DNA from: a virus
DNA: 28,924 nt
IMG/VR virus record: IMGVR_UViG_3300023108_000113
Span: 1-28,924 of that record
Reading direction: 5' to 3' (one strand)
Both the position numbers and the translations under genes were made by a program. The notes under the pieces were generated by a model. It did no database searches. It had not been told where the DNA came from and saw only the letters and a program-made list of their open reading frames with translations. Below are positions 5,629 to 12,735 of the stretch, piece after piece (the first letter of the stretch is position 1; each line of letters begins with the position of its first letter).

Positions 5629-7485
5629 ATGAGCGAAACTGCCGCCTACAAAGAGGCGTCAAGGTTGGCACGCTATGGCTGGCGTGTCGTCCCGATCGTG
5701 CCGGGTGAGAAACGGCCATCGATGAAAGGCTGGCAACATGCCGCCACCAACAGCCAAAAAACGATCGACAACTGGTGGAAAGGGATCTACCGGTCGCACG
5801 GCCTCGGTGTCGCCACCGGTGCGCAGCCCAATGGCCAAAACCTCATCGTCATCGACATCGACGAACACGGCGAATCCGGCACAGCCACCATGGCTGCGCT
5901 GGTTGAGAAACACGGCGCACTGCCCGAAACCTTAGAGGTCGAGACCGGGAACAACGGCCGCCACATCTACCTGTTGGCACCACCCGAGTTAGAGGTACGG
6001 AACGATGCCGGGCGGGCGCTCGGTGTCGGTATCGACATCCGTGGTGACGGCGGCCAAGTGTTGGCACCACCGACCGTCCACCCGAACGGCACCCCGTACC
6101 GGTGGGCAGAGGGCAGATCGCCAGATGAGTGTACGCCGAAACCAGCGCCACGTTGGTTGCTCGACGCTATCGCCAAGAAAGACGTGGCACCACCCACCAC
6201 CACGTTGAGCAACGACGGCAACGACTCGCCTGCCGCTCGGTACAACCAGCGGACGACGTGGGACGGGCTGCTGTCTGCCGACGGCTGGACGTTGGTGAGG
6301 ACAGATGGCGACGGCGAGCAACACTGGACACGGCCGGGCAAACAGGGTCGTGACGGGACGTCGGCCACGGTCGGCTACCGTGGGCAGGACGTGCTGGTGG
6401 TGTTCACTTCGAGCGTGCCTTGGCTGCCGCCCGGTGCCTATAGCCGGTTTGGCTACTACGCATGTCGCCATCACAACGGTGACCGCAGCGAAGCGGCTCG
6501 TACGCTTCTCCGGGAGGAACACCCGACCACAGCGGCGGAAACACCTGACACCGAGTCGGACACTGACCGTGACCTACTGTCGATGTTGATTGACTGGCCG
6601 ACTTTCTGGTCGCAGGATCACAGTGTGGCCGAGTGGTTGGCTGAGCCGTTGATCGCCGAGCACAGGGCGCACGCCATTTTCGCTCCGGGTGGCACTGGTA
6701 AGAGCCTGTTGGCGTTGTGGCTGGCCGCAGCGGTGGCCACTGGCACGCCGATCTTTGGCCATGCTGGTCGGCCTCGATGTGTGCTGTATCTCGACTATGA
6801 GATGACTGGTGATGACCTGTCGGAACGGTTGGTCGGTATGGGCTATGGTGCGGAGCACGATCTGTCGAATCTCCGCTATGCGTTGTTGCCGTCGCTGTCG
6901 TCGCTCGACGGTGAAGAGGGCGGCCGGCAGGTGCAACGTTTGGCTCGGCTGGTTGGCGCCGAGTTGGTGGTGATCGACACTTTCGGCCGGGCGGTGTCTG
7001 GCGATGAGAACGATGCGGACACGGTGCGGTCGTTCTACCGTCACACTGGCTATCTGTTGAAGCAGGACGGTGTTGCGTCGGTCAGGATCGACCATGCTGG
7101 TAAGAATCTGGAGAAGGGGCAGCGTGGGTCGTCGGCGAAGAATGACGACGTGGATATCGTGTGGGAGATGACCAAGCGTGGCGACCGGTTCGTGTTGAAG
7201 ACCCGGAAGGCTCGCATGGGGTGGGTGCCGCAGCAGATCACGTTGGCGATGTCGGATGAGCCGATCGTCTACCGGTTGGTGACTGATGGTGTGTCGGATT
7301 CGAAGGTGGCCGAGTGTCTCGATGCGTTGCAGGATCTCGATATCGACCCGGAGTTGTCTGAGCGGAAGGTGGCGGCGCTGGTCAGGGATCATGGGTTGAA
7401 GATCGGGTCGGATGCTTTGCGGGTGGCGTTGCGTAGTTACCGGCAGCAGATGGCGGGCGACGGTTTGGACTCATACCTGCTCTGA
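5629..7485 (+). CDS. Primase-polymerase fused to RecA-like (RepA-type) ATPase/helicase
   Basis: The 618-residue protein has an N-terminal Prim-Pol domain of the archaeo-eukaryotic primase superfamily: DID at 76-78 (metal ligands), GNNGRHIYL with Arg111-His112, and GIDIRGDGGQVLAPP at 134-148. Residues about 205-295 form a linker domain typical of actinobacterial homologues. The C-terminal half is a RecA-like hexameric ATPase: GGTGKS at 354-359, YLDYEM at 387-392, LVVID at 446-450, His489 and GSSAK at 500-504. It should make primers, may extend DNA, and unwinds the fork. It is the only polymerase candidate in the window. An ATG after GAGGAAC, 10 bases past the nuclease stop, gives the start. 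The stop lies 6 bases before the 28-bp palindrome. Families are secure; whether it is the main replicase is inference. Confidence 0.9.
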   Translation: MSETAAYKEASRLARYGWRVVPIVPGEKRPSMKGWQHAATNSQKTIDNWWKGIYRSHGLGVATGAQPNGQNLIVIDIDEHGESGTATMAALVEKHGALPETLEVETGNNGRHIYLLAPPELEVRNDAGRALGVGIDIRGDGGQVLAPPTVHPNGTPYRWAEGRSPDECTPKPAPRWLLDAIAKKDVAPPTTTLSNDGNDSPAARYNQRTTWDGLLSADGWTLVRTDGDGEQHWTRPGKQGRDGTSATVGYRGQDVLVVFTSSVPWLPPGAYSRFGYYACRHHNGDRSEAARTLLREEHPTTAAETPDTESDTDRDLLSMLIDWPTFWSQDHSVAEWLAEPLIAEHRAHAIFAPGGTGKSLLALWLAAAVATGTPIFGHAGRPRCVLYLDYEMTGDDLSERLVGMGYGAEHDLSNLRYALLPSLSSLDGEEGGRQVQRLARLVGAELVVIDTFGRAVSGDENDADTVRSFYRHTGYLLKQDGVASVRIDHAGKNLEKGQRGSSAKNDDVDIVWEMTKRGDRFVLKTRKARMGWVPQQITLAMSDEPIVYRLVTDGVSDSKVAECLDALQDLDIDPELSERKVAALVRDHGLKIGSDALRVALRSYRQQMAGDGLDSYLL

Positions 7486-7491
7486 CTTGTC

Positions 7492-7519
7492 GAAGATTAT
7501 TGTAATTACAATAATCTTC
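7492..7519. promoter_or_regulatory. Perfect 28-bp AT-rich palindrome, operator candidate copy 1
   Basis: The half site GAAGATTATTGTAA is followed directly by its exact reverse complement. Such an AT-rich perfect palindrome stands out in this GC-rich sequence. It ends 5 bases before a -35-like box. A near copy at 20214-20241 has the same 40-base distance to its start codon. This points to a dimeric regulator binding site. A terminator for the upstream gene is less likely because the stem is AT-rich and no T tract follows. Confidence 0.8.
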
Positions 7520-7524
7520 TGATG

Positions 7525-7559
7525 TTGTCTTGGCTTGTCCGATCTGGTAAAATTTAAAT
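7525..7559 (+). promoter_or_regulatory. Promoter of the 7560-8998 unit, probably leaderless
   Basis: TTGTCT at 7525-7530 and TAAAAT at 7548-7553 are separated by 17 bases and resemble -35 and -10 boxes. Only 6 bases separate the -10 box from the ATG at 7560, so transcription should begin at or next to the start codon. There is no ribosome-binding site, as expected for a leaderless mRNA. Box identity is by eye. Confidence 0.7.
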
Positions 7560-7868
7560 ATGAGCAAAACACACAACACCAACAACACATTCCACACCGA
7601 CGGCGTCATCAGCAACCCGATCAGCGGCGACCTCTACGAAATCATGGAGGAAATCGGCATCGAGCCACGCTACGCACAGACCGGCGACGAGGGCAGCACC
7701 TACGCATGGGCAGTCGACGGCGACCGCTACCGCCTCGTATGGGAGACCAACGCCGACGGCGAGTTTTTCACCATCTACCACGAGGGCGTCCACATCGCCG
7801 ACGGCACCGGCAGCGCCGATGACATGGTGCGTGCATTCCTCGGCGACGAGGACTGGATGCCAGCCTGA
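7560..7868 (+). CDS. Hypothetical protein, 102 aa, apparently leaderless
   Basis: The protein is acidic and mixed alpha/beta, with a stretch reading YAWAVDGDRYRLVWE and then GEFFTIYHEG. No domain is recognised. The start is the first ATG and lies 6 bases after the -10 box. Codons end strongly in C, and TTG leucine, frequent in the neighbouring operons, is missing. This resembles the other small genes of this unit and the gene at 20282. First position behind a regulated promoter suggests an early function, but the sequence does not show which. Confidence 0.75.
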   Translation: MSKTHNTNNTFHTDGVISNPISGDLYEIMEEIGIEPRYAQTGDEGSTYAWAVDGDRYRLVWETNADGEFFTIYHEGVHIADGTGSADDMVRAFLGDEDWMPA

Positions 7869-7876
7869 TCTCCGAC

Positions 7877-7906
7877 TTGACTGATATTGTCCGCATAGTA
7901 TAAAAT
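7877..7906 (+). promoter_or_regulatory. Second promoter in front of the 7946 gene
   Basis: TTGACT at 7877-7882 is followed by TATAAA at 7899-7904 (16-base spacer) or TAAAAT at 7901-7906 (18-base spacer). The leader of about 35-40 bases carries AAAGGAAC, a conventional ribosome-binding site before the ATG at 7946. The palindrome is absent here, so this promoter is probably regulated differently from the one at 7525. Confidence 0.55.
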
Positions 7907-7945
7907 ATAAGTACCAAATCAACCAAACCAAAAGGAACCAATAAA

Positions 7946-8380
7946 ATGAGCAAGCCAAAGTACACAGTCACCCTGCCAGACGGAAGCGTCGTCACCCGCC
8001 GCACCGAGCGCACCTACAGCCACGTGATCGTCTCACACTACGACACCGAGAAGGCCATCGCCGACGCCACCAACAGCCTCAACAACTGCGAAGCCAGCCT
8101 CGCCCGCTACATGGACAATCTCGTCGCTGCGGAGACCGACCGGGACGCCAACAACGCCCGTATCGACATCGCTGATGCACAAAACCGGCTCGGCAAGATC
8201 CAAGCCGAGATCGCTCGCCTGAAGACCACCGGCCTCGGCAAGTCGTGGGTGCTCGCATGGTGCGGCCGTCCAGATCTCGCACAGAAGAAGATCGAATCGA
8301 TGCGGTCGCAAGCCCGCCGCAACGGCTACGACGACCTGCCCGGCGTCACAGCGATCGAGGTTGAGGAGATCGCACGATGA
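7946..8380 (+). CDS. Hypothetical helical protein, 144 aa
   Basis: After a short beta segment (KYTVTLPDGSVVTRR), residues about 35-95 form a long charged helix with a heptad-like pattern, probably coiled coil. The C-terminal part contains KSWVLAWCGRPDLAQKK. No family is recognised. An AAAGGAAC site precedes the ATG, and the stop overlaps the next gene as ATGA. Codon use is C-ending like its neighbours. Confidence 0.75.
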   Translation: MSKPKYTVTLPDGSVVTRRTERTYSHVIVSHYDTEKAIADATNSLNNCEASLARYMDNLVAAETDRDANNARIDIADAQNRLGKIQAEIARLKTTGLGKSWVLAWCGRPDLAQKKIESMRSQARRNGYDDLPGVTAIEVEEIAR

Positions 8381-8568
8381 GCACCCTCACCCGCACGGTG
8401 CAGGCAGACATCGACCGGGTGGCCACACTGGCCACTCAGGTCGGTGCCGCCGCCAACGCCGGCGACCTGCAAGAACTGACCAACCACCTGCGCTGCCTCA
8501 AAGCCGCAGTGTCACTACTCCGGCTCGACGCCTCACACCTCTACCACGAACAGGAACCAACACAATGA
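8377..8568 (+). CDS. Hypothetical helical protein, 63 aa
   Basis: This short, predicted all-helical protein (TVQADIDRVATLATQVGAAA and then a second amphipathic helix) overlaps its neighbours on both sides by ATGA. It lacks Trp and has one Cys. The tight coupling supports it as real; no function can be suggested. Confidence 0.65.
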   Translation: MSTLTRTVQADIDRVATLATQVGAAANAGDLQELTNHLRCLKAAVSLLRLDASHLYHEQEPTQ

Positions 8569-8795
8569 GCGACTACCTAGCAGAACTACGGCGCCCCATC
8601 CTCGCCGACCGAGAGCAATATCTGGTCGTCTGTTATTCAACACCTGACGACTGGAGAGTCTTCAGGGGTTGGGTCAGGCTGTCCAAAGACGGCCTGACAG
8701 TCAGCGCCCGGAAGCCTCACGGCCGGCGCTGGTTCCGACTGTGCAAAACCGAACATGTGGTGTCGAGCCGCATGCTCGATTGGGCGCAGCGATGA
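8565..8795 (+). CDS. Hypothetical protein, 76 aa
   Basis: The ATG at 8565 overlaps the previous stop, which fixes the start although the same frame is open further upstream. The product is basic with several Trp (DDWRVFRGWVRL and GRRWFRLCK), suggesting a small beta-rich fold. No family is recognised. The stop overlaps the next gene as ATGA. Confidence 0.65.
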   Translation: MSDYLAELRRPILADREQYLVVCYSTPDDWRVFRGWVRLSKDGLTVSARKPHGRRWFRLCKTEHVVSSRMLDWAQR

Positions 8796-8998
8796 CTAAC
8801 ACAATCCCCATCGGGGTCGCACACCAGATCCGGGCAGCGAAAGAACGCACCCGGCAACGCCAGATGGCATTCCTCGGCGAGGCGCTGGCCGCCGTCGCAG
8901 CGGGCAACCTCGACCGGCTCGGTGACGTGGTCACCCAATGCCGGCTGTTGGGACTGAACCCGGACGAGGTACTAGCCCACCCATCGTCGAGCAGGTAG
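8792..8998 (+). CDS. Hypothetical protein, 68 aa
   Basis: The ATG overlaps the previous stop. The protein is helical and basic near its N-terminus (HQIRAAKERTRQRQ), then ALAAVAAGNLDRL and a C-terminal helix. It is the last gene of the rightward left-arm block and ends 23 bases before the structured element in the convergent gap. Function unknown. Confidence 0.65.
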   Translation: MTNTIPIGVAHQIRAAKERTRQRQMAFLGEALAAVAAGNLDRLGDVVTQCRLLGLNPDEVLAHPSSSR

Positions 8999-9020
8999 AC
9001 ACCCTCCCCGTCTGCTTTCC

Positions 9021-9108
9021 GTGGCCTCTCCTTTGGCTTCCCTTGCGTCAGAACCCCATCTGGGGCATGTCGGCAGGGTTCGGGGCTTCCCGACCAAAGG
9101 AGAGCCAC
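9021..9108. repeat. Copy 2 of the repeat element, forming a large hairpin between convergent genes
   Basis: Bases 9021-9078 are the second copy of the element found inverted at 3556-3612. GTGGCCTCTCCTTTGG at 9021-9036 pairs with CCAAAGGAGAGCCAC at 9094-9108 with a single bulge. Inside, CCCC (9054-9057) faces GGGG (9062-9065), and GAACCC (9051-9056) could alternatively pair with the later GGGTTC. The gap 8999-9133 separates converging transcripts, so it may also serve as a two-way terminator, although no T tracts are seen. Nothing else is visible in the gap. Confidence 0.7.
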
Positions 9109-9133
9109 GCTCGACACGATTGGAACGGGCTGC

Positions 9134-10138
9134 TCAATCGAGCCACACCAGATGCGATCCCGTCACCCGACCAGCCGCCGGATCAACAAAATGCAGACGC
9201 TGCGACGGCTGCCCTCGAGCCGCTACGAACTCCGCCGCATAGGCATTCTCTGATTCCGGCGACCCCGTCACATATATCTGGCCACCGTTGGCCATCGTCA
9301 AAGTCATCGGAGTGTGGAAATGACCCATATAGACATCGTGGAACGGCTCCACCACCCCGGTAGCCCACGAGTTGGCCTTCCGCAAGATACCGAATGCCGG
9401 AGTGTTGCCACCGAACGATTTGATCTCGTCGCCGTGAACAAGCAACGCCCGATATTCGCCAACCTCAACAATCTGGTACCAATCGGCCGAGGTTCTCCAC
9501 GTCACATCGGCAACATCGGCGAACCTGTCGCCAGCGATCCGGTACGCCATCCGGTCGATGTTGTCCCCGGCCGGGTTCTCGCCCTTCCTACCGATACGAC
9601 CATGGTTGCCGTACTCGCAGATCACATCGACCGCATCGAAGTCGGCTAACAGCCGGCGGATGAACTGCTCCATCAACCCGGCACAGGCAAACAACTGCTC
9701 GAACAGATGTGCCTCAACCTCCCACGCCTGACCGGGAAAGATCGAAATGCCCTCGACCATGTCACCACCGAACATGACTGTGGCGGTCGACACCGGATGG
9801 TCGGCACGCTGTACCGCCACAATCCGACAGATCTCCTCGGCGAACGCCATGATCCGCTGCTCGCATGTGGCGATGTCGTAGCCGCTGGTCATCTTCCCCA
9901 TCTGCCAGTCGGTGGCGTGGATCAACGCCACCTCGGCACCGGCACGTTTCCGGGTTTTAGGTTGCCGTTTGACCGGTGGCGCAGCGCCCACCGCCAGCCC
10001 GGCGTCACGTGCCGCATCGTAGACAGCATCGATGAAAGCCGCCGTTTTCCGTTTGGCGGTGGCTGTTGCCCGCTGTTGGCGTTGTAACGCTGCCCGCAGT
10101 TGAGCGATCTCTTCCGCTTGGTCGAACTCTTCGATCAT
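9134..10138 (-). CDS. Calcineurin-like metallophosphoesterase
   Basis: The 334-residue protein starts at the ATG that overlaps the HTH gene stop as ATGA. An N-terminal coiled-coil-like segment is followed by the metallophosphoesterase motifs in order: ATDWQ near residue 75, GGDMVEG near 124, YGNHGR in the middle, LVHGDE, and GHFHTP near the end. These bind two metals and hydrolyse phosphoesters; phage members resemble DNA-repair nucleases of the SbcD/Mre11 superfamily. The first motif has Gln where many members have His. It is the last gene of the leftward late transcript, after the lysis genes. Substrate is unknown; a nuclease role is the best guess. Confidence 0.85.
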   Translation of the reverse strand: MIEEFDQAEEIAQLRAALQRQQRATATAKRKTAAFIDAVYDAARDAGLAVGAAPPVKRQPKTRKRAGAEVALIHATDWQMGKMTSGYDIATCEQRIMAFAEEICRIVAVQRADHPVSTATVMFGGDMVEGISIFPGQAWEVEAHLFEQLFACAGLMEQFIRRLLADFDAVDVICEYGNHGRIGRKGENPAGDNIDRMAYRIAGDRFADVADVTWRTSADWYQIVEVGEYRALLVHGDEIKSFGGNTPAFGILRKANSWATGVVEPFHDVYMGHFHTPMTLTMANGGQIYVTGSPESENAYAAEFVAARGQPSQRLHFVDPAAGRVTGSHLVWLD

Positions 10139-10368
10139 AGATCTGCCGCTCTTCTCCAGTTGTTGACCAGATGAATACTGATCGGGTAGCCCCATCCGGT
10201 GAGCACTTTGCTGACCGCAGGCGCTGTGTACGTCCGATCTGCCAGTGCTTGGCGGGCTGCTGCAGCCCGCTCCGGGTTGTTGACGTCGAGATCTTCAAAC
10301 ATCATCTCGATGTTCGACTTGCGTTTCTTTTTGGTGTTGGCATTGTCGAATGCTGACATATCGGGCAT
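10135..10368 (-). CDS. Small helix-turn-helix protein, 77 aa
   Basis: A perfect AGGAGG precedes the ATG. The N-terminus is basic (KKKRKSN), and the C-terminal half (ALADRTYTAPAVSKVL, then PISIHLVNNWRR) reads as a helix-turn-helix: a turn between two short helices ending in a basic recognition helix. It overlaps the metallophosphoesterase by ATGA, so the two are made together. It could regulate transcription or guide its partner to DNA. The fold is inferred from sequence pattern only. Confidence 0.6.
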   Translation of the reverse strand: MPDMSAFDNANTKKKRKSNIEMMFEDLDVNNPERAAAARQALADRTYTAPAVSKVLTGWGYPISIHLVNNWRRAADL

Positions 10369-10391
10369 GGGAGCCTCCTATGGGTAGTTGG

Positions 10392-10589
10392 TCAGTCTTT
10401 GTGTGCGTGCCAGTCGATGTGGCTGTCCAATCGGCCGTCGATCTTGTCCACTTTGCTGTCGATCTGCCTCAGCATATGGGCGTTTCTGCCGTGGTCACGG
10501 TTGTTCTCCCGACGCATCTTTTCGATCAGAGCGACAAGAACACCGCCGGGAGCGACAACCGCTAGCAGGATGGCAGACCAGATGGGCAT
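10392..10589 (-). CDS. Membrane-anchored coiled-coil protein in the lysis cassette
   Basis: The 65-residue protein has one N-terminal membrane segment (SAILLAVVAPGGVLVALI) followed by a charged coiled coil (MLRQIDSKVDKIDGRLDSHI). This matches the small DUF2746-like proteins often found beside holins in actinophages. It overlaps the holin candidate by one base. It probably assists or times lysis. A gap of 23 bases separates it from the HTH gene. Confidence 0.65.
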   Translation of the reverse strand: MPIWSAILLAVVAPGGVLVALIEKMRRENNRDHGRNAHMLRQIDSKVDKIDGRLDSHIDWHAHKD

Positions 10590-10801
10590 TACCGTTTGAA
10601 CGCCTGCTCGATTTCTTCCGCTGTCAGTTTGCCGTCTTTATAGCCGACGGCCAGCGCTTGGACGATGGTGAGCACGGCGATCGCACCGGACATGATCGCT
10701 GATTGCCACAGGGCTACGTCGACGAGGGTGCCGACGAGTACGTTGGGGATCGCTGCGGCTACGAATGATGCCACTAGCCGTTTGATGATTGTGAGGGTCA
10801 T
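10589..10801 (-). CDS. Holin candidate
   Basis: The 70-residue protein has two hydrophobic segments (about residues 9-26 and 32-52) and a charged C-terminal tail (DGKLTAEEIEQAFKR). This is the usual plan of small two-segment holins that open the membrane for the endolysin. It lies downstream of the endolysin and next to two other small membrane proteins, any of which could be the holin or its antagonist. Role is from topology and context. Confidence 0.65.
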   Translation of the reverse strand: MTLTIIKRLVASFVAAAIPNVLVGTLVDVALWQSAIMSGAIAVLTIVQALAVGYKDGKLTAEEIEQAFKR

Positions 10802-10959
10802 TTGTCCTCCGATATTAGTTGGGATATGGCGAAGATCACCACTGACACGACCGAGATGGCCGTGGCGATGTTTTTTGTGCTGCCGGACAGGGTGATGATG
10901 ACCAACAGCAGACCTCCGGCCATGATGGCTGTTTCGAGGAGTGTGCGCAGGTATTTCAT
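10798..10959 (-). CDS. Small two-segment membrane protein, 53 aa
   Basis: The frame from the ATG at 10957-10959 to the TGA at 10798-10800 gives a 53-residue product with two hydrophobic helices (ETAIMAGGLLLVIITLSG and ATAISVVSVVIFAISQLI). It overlaps the Thr-rich gene upstream and the holin candidate downstream, both by ATGA. It is likely a second holin, antiholin or other lysis accessory. Short length is the main reason for caution. Confidence 0.65.
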   Translation of the reverse strand: MKYLRTLLETAIMAGGLLLVIITLSGSTKNIATAISVVSVVIFAISQLISEDK

Positions 10960-12020
10960 CGTGTCCGTCGTTTGGCGGCTATGGTTGGTGTGCCGCTTAT
11001 CAGGACAAAGCCTACAGTAACCGTGCGTCGGGTGCTAACTGGTACGGTGGAGCCGACCGGTATGTAGTTGTCATAGCCGGGTGTCGAGTAGATATCGACC
11101 TGCTCCTCGAACTGTTGTTTTTCCTCGTCGGGTGCGTCGTTAGGTGGCGGTGGTGGGTTTGTTGTTGTCGGTTCTGTCGTCGGTTCTGTCGTTGTTGAGG
11201 CGGTCGTGGCGACAACCGTAGGTGCGACAGTAGATGCCGCAGTTGTGGTGGATGGCCGGGTTGTAGTGGTTGGCGGTGCCGTTGTTGTCGATGACGATGT
11301 TGTCGTCGGTGATGACGTAGTAGTCGGCGGTTGGGTGGTGGCGGGGATTGTGGTGGTAGGTACGGTGGTGGTCGTCGTAGATGGGGCAGTTGTCGTCACC
11401 GGTGCAGGTGCCGAGGTGGTTGTCGTTGTTGATGTCGATGTTGTTGCCTCCGTGGTTGTGGTGGGTGGCACCGTGGTGGATGTTGTCGAGGTGGTGGTCG
11501 AGGTGGTGGTCGAGGTCGTGGTGGTTGTCGAGGTGGTCGATGTCGTGGTGGTGGTGGTCGATGTCGAGGTGGTGGTGGTTGTCGAGGTGGTGGCGATAGC
11601 CACATCGCTCACCAACTCATACACCCCACCCTCATACCCTAGCCCCTGCTGCTGCGGATAGTAACCAGCCCGGAGCCGGTAGCCACCGGCATCCAGCACC
11701 ATGTAGATCTTGGCCGACACACACTGGCCAACTCCAAGATTCGAGTCGTCGTCATAGGCAACCAGCAGGCCGCTGTCGTCGTACAACCACAGATATGGGT
11801 CAGCACCCGGCTCCTCGCAGTCCCGGTTGCTGTTGCCGTAGATCACCACCAATGTCTGGTCGGCCTCTACCGTGAACCACCAATCGGACTCGGCTGTTAC
11901 CTCGACCGACCCGGCCGCTGCCGGACTGGCCACCACTAGCAGACAGAGCGACCCGAGTAACGCTTGACAGGCTGTGAGTAGCCGGCGTCTGTTCAGGCGT
12001 GTTTTTGCAGCGCTGCCCAC
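10956..12020 (-). CDS. Secreted threonine-rich, mucin-like surface protein
   Basis: The 354-residue product (GTG start) has a clear signal peptide: basic N-terminus, LLGSLCLLVVA, and an ASPAAA cleavage site near residue 36. Residues 37-140 look like a beta-sandwich of the PPC type (DPYLWLYDDSG and DAGGYRLRAG) with Cys68 and Cys100 placed for a disulfide. Residues 144-288 are almost only Thr and Ser with some Pro and Ala, a stalk likely to be O-glycosylated. The end has a weak hydrophobic stretch followed by KRRTR, which could anchor it in the membrane; no LPXTG is seen. It overlaps the endolysin gene by 28 bases. Superinfection exclusion, a surface decoy or a lysis role are all possible. Confidence 0.75.
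   Translation of the reverse strand: MGSAAKTRLNRRRLLTACQALLGSLCLLVVASPAAAGSVEVTAESDWWFTVEADQTLVVIYGNSNRDCEEPGADPYLWLYDDSGLLVAYDDDSNLGVGQCVSAKIYMVLDAGGYRLRAGYYPQQQGLGYEGGVYELVSDVAIATTSTTTTTSTSTTTTTTSTTSTTTTTSTTTSTTTSTTSTTVPPTTTTEATTSTSTTTTTSAPAPVTTTAPSTTTTTVPTTTIPATTQPPTTTSSPTTTSSSTTTAPPTTTTRPSTTTAASTVAPTVVATTASTTTEPTTEPTTTNPPPPPNDAPDEEKQQFEEQVDIYSTPGYDNYIPVGSTVPVSTRRTVTVGFVLISGTPTIAAKRRTR
11157..11591 (-). repeat. Low-complexity ACC/ACG-type codon repeat tract
   Basis: This stretch encodes the Thr/Ser tract of the secreted protein. On the + strand it reads as GTGGTTGTCGAGGTGG-like units with drifting period. It is likely to expand and shrink by slippage, and it creates a long valine-rich false frame on the other strand. 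Confidence 0.85.
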
Positions 12021-12721
12021 GTGATCTTGCCGACAATCCCGTCAACCGGGCGGGCGTCTCGGTTTCGTGACTGGAACCGGCGCACGGCACGATCCGTGTA
12101 GTTGCCAAAGTCGCCATCGACGGTGGTGCCGACGATCGCCTGCACCCATTTTACGTCGTCGCCCTGTGAGCCTTTCCGCAGCGATTTGCCCGGATACGGC
12201 CTGCTTTTTGGCTCGGCCTTGGACTCGGCCTGCGGCTGTGGCTTGCCACCGGTGATCTCAGCCCACACCCGCTCGTAGTATGCAGCATCATCAGCATGAT
12301 CATTCGAAATCTCGACATGGAACCAATCACCACCCGGAGAACCCGAGAATGCTTTCTTCCGGTAAACAGTCCATGCATCCCGATCGCATTTCCAGCCACG
12401 ACCGTGTGGAGCCGGATAGTAGTCAAACACCGCTTCGATGCAGAGTGCGTCGGCGTGCTCGATCAAGAAGTCCATCACCCGGACAGCGTCCTCGTATTTA
12501 CCGGAGCCGGGGTATTGGCCGGCACGCCAAGAGTTATCCCATGCCCGACCGGTGCCATGGACAGATGGTGTCGACTTGCCACGTTTCGAGCGGACACCCC
12601 ATGAGCCGTTGTTCCAGACAGCACCGTCTGACCATTCGATGATCAACTGGATGAGCCGTTCGGTGCCGGCACGCTTACCAGCAGCGTCCCGATCCCAACC
12701 GGTGTACTTACGCTTAGCCAT
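11993..12721 (-). CDS. Endolysin: M15-like peptidase with C-terminal peptidoglycan-binding domain
   Basis: I take the ATG at 12721 because GGAG lies 8 bases ahead; a GTG one codon upstream is possible. The 242-residue protein has SVHGTGRAWD with His55 and Asp62, and GDWFHVEI with His135. This matches the zinc ligands of M15 DD-carboxypeptidase-like enzymes (SxHxxGxAxD and WH). A Lys/Pro linker near 160-180 leads to a PG_binding_1 domain at about 180-240 (LRKGSQGDDVKWVQ, then VDGDFG). It should cut cell-wall peptides at lysis. It has no signal peptide, so it needs a holin. Bond specificity cannot be read. Confidence 0.8.
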   Translation of the reverse strand: MAKRKYTGWDRDAAGKRAGTERLIQLIIEWSDGAVWNNGSWGVRSKRGKSTPSVHGTGRAWDNSWRAGQYPGSGKYEDAVRVMDFLIEHADALCIEAVFDYYPAPHGRGWKCDRDAWTVYRKKAFSGSPGGDWFHVEISNDHADDAAYYERVWAEITGGKPQPQAESKAEPKSRPYPGKSLRKGSQGDDVKWVQAIVGTTVDGDFGNYTDRAVRRFQSRNRDARPVDGIVGKITWAALQKHA

Positions 12722-12735
12722 CACTCAATCTCCAA

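Noticed and set aside
7492-7519. Palindrome as a Rho-independent terminator
   Set aside because: The stem is AT-rich, no T run follows, and the second copy lies between divergent genes where no + transcript needs to end.
3556-9078. The inverted repeat pair as attL/attR or attP of an integrase
   Set aside because: No integrase, excisionase or repressor gene is visible in the window, and both copies are inside the phage; kept only as an unexplained repeat.
11206-11661. Valine-rich + strand frame
   Set aside because: It is the mirror of the Thr codon tract of the secreted protein, has no ribosome-binding site and no normal composition.
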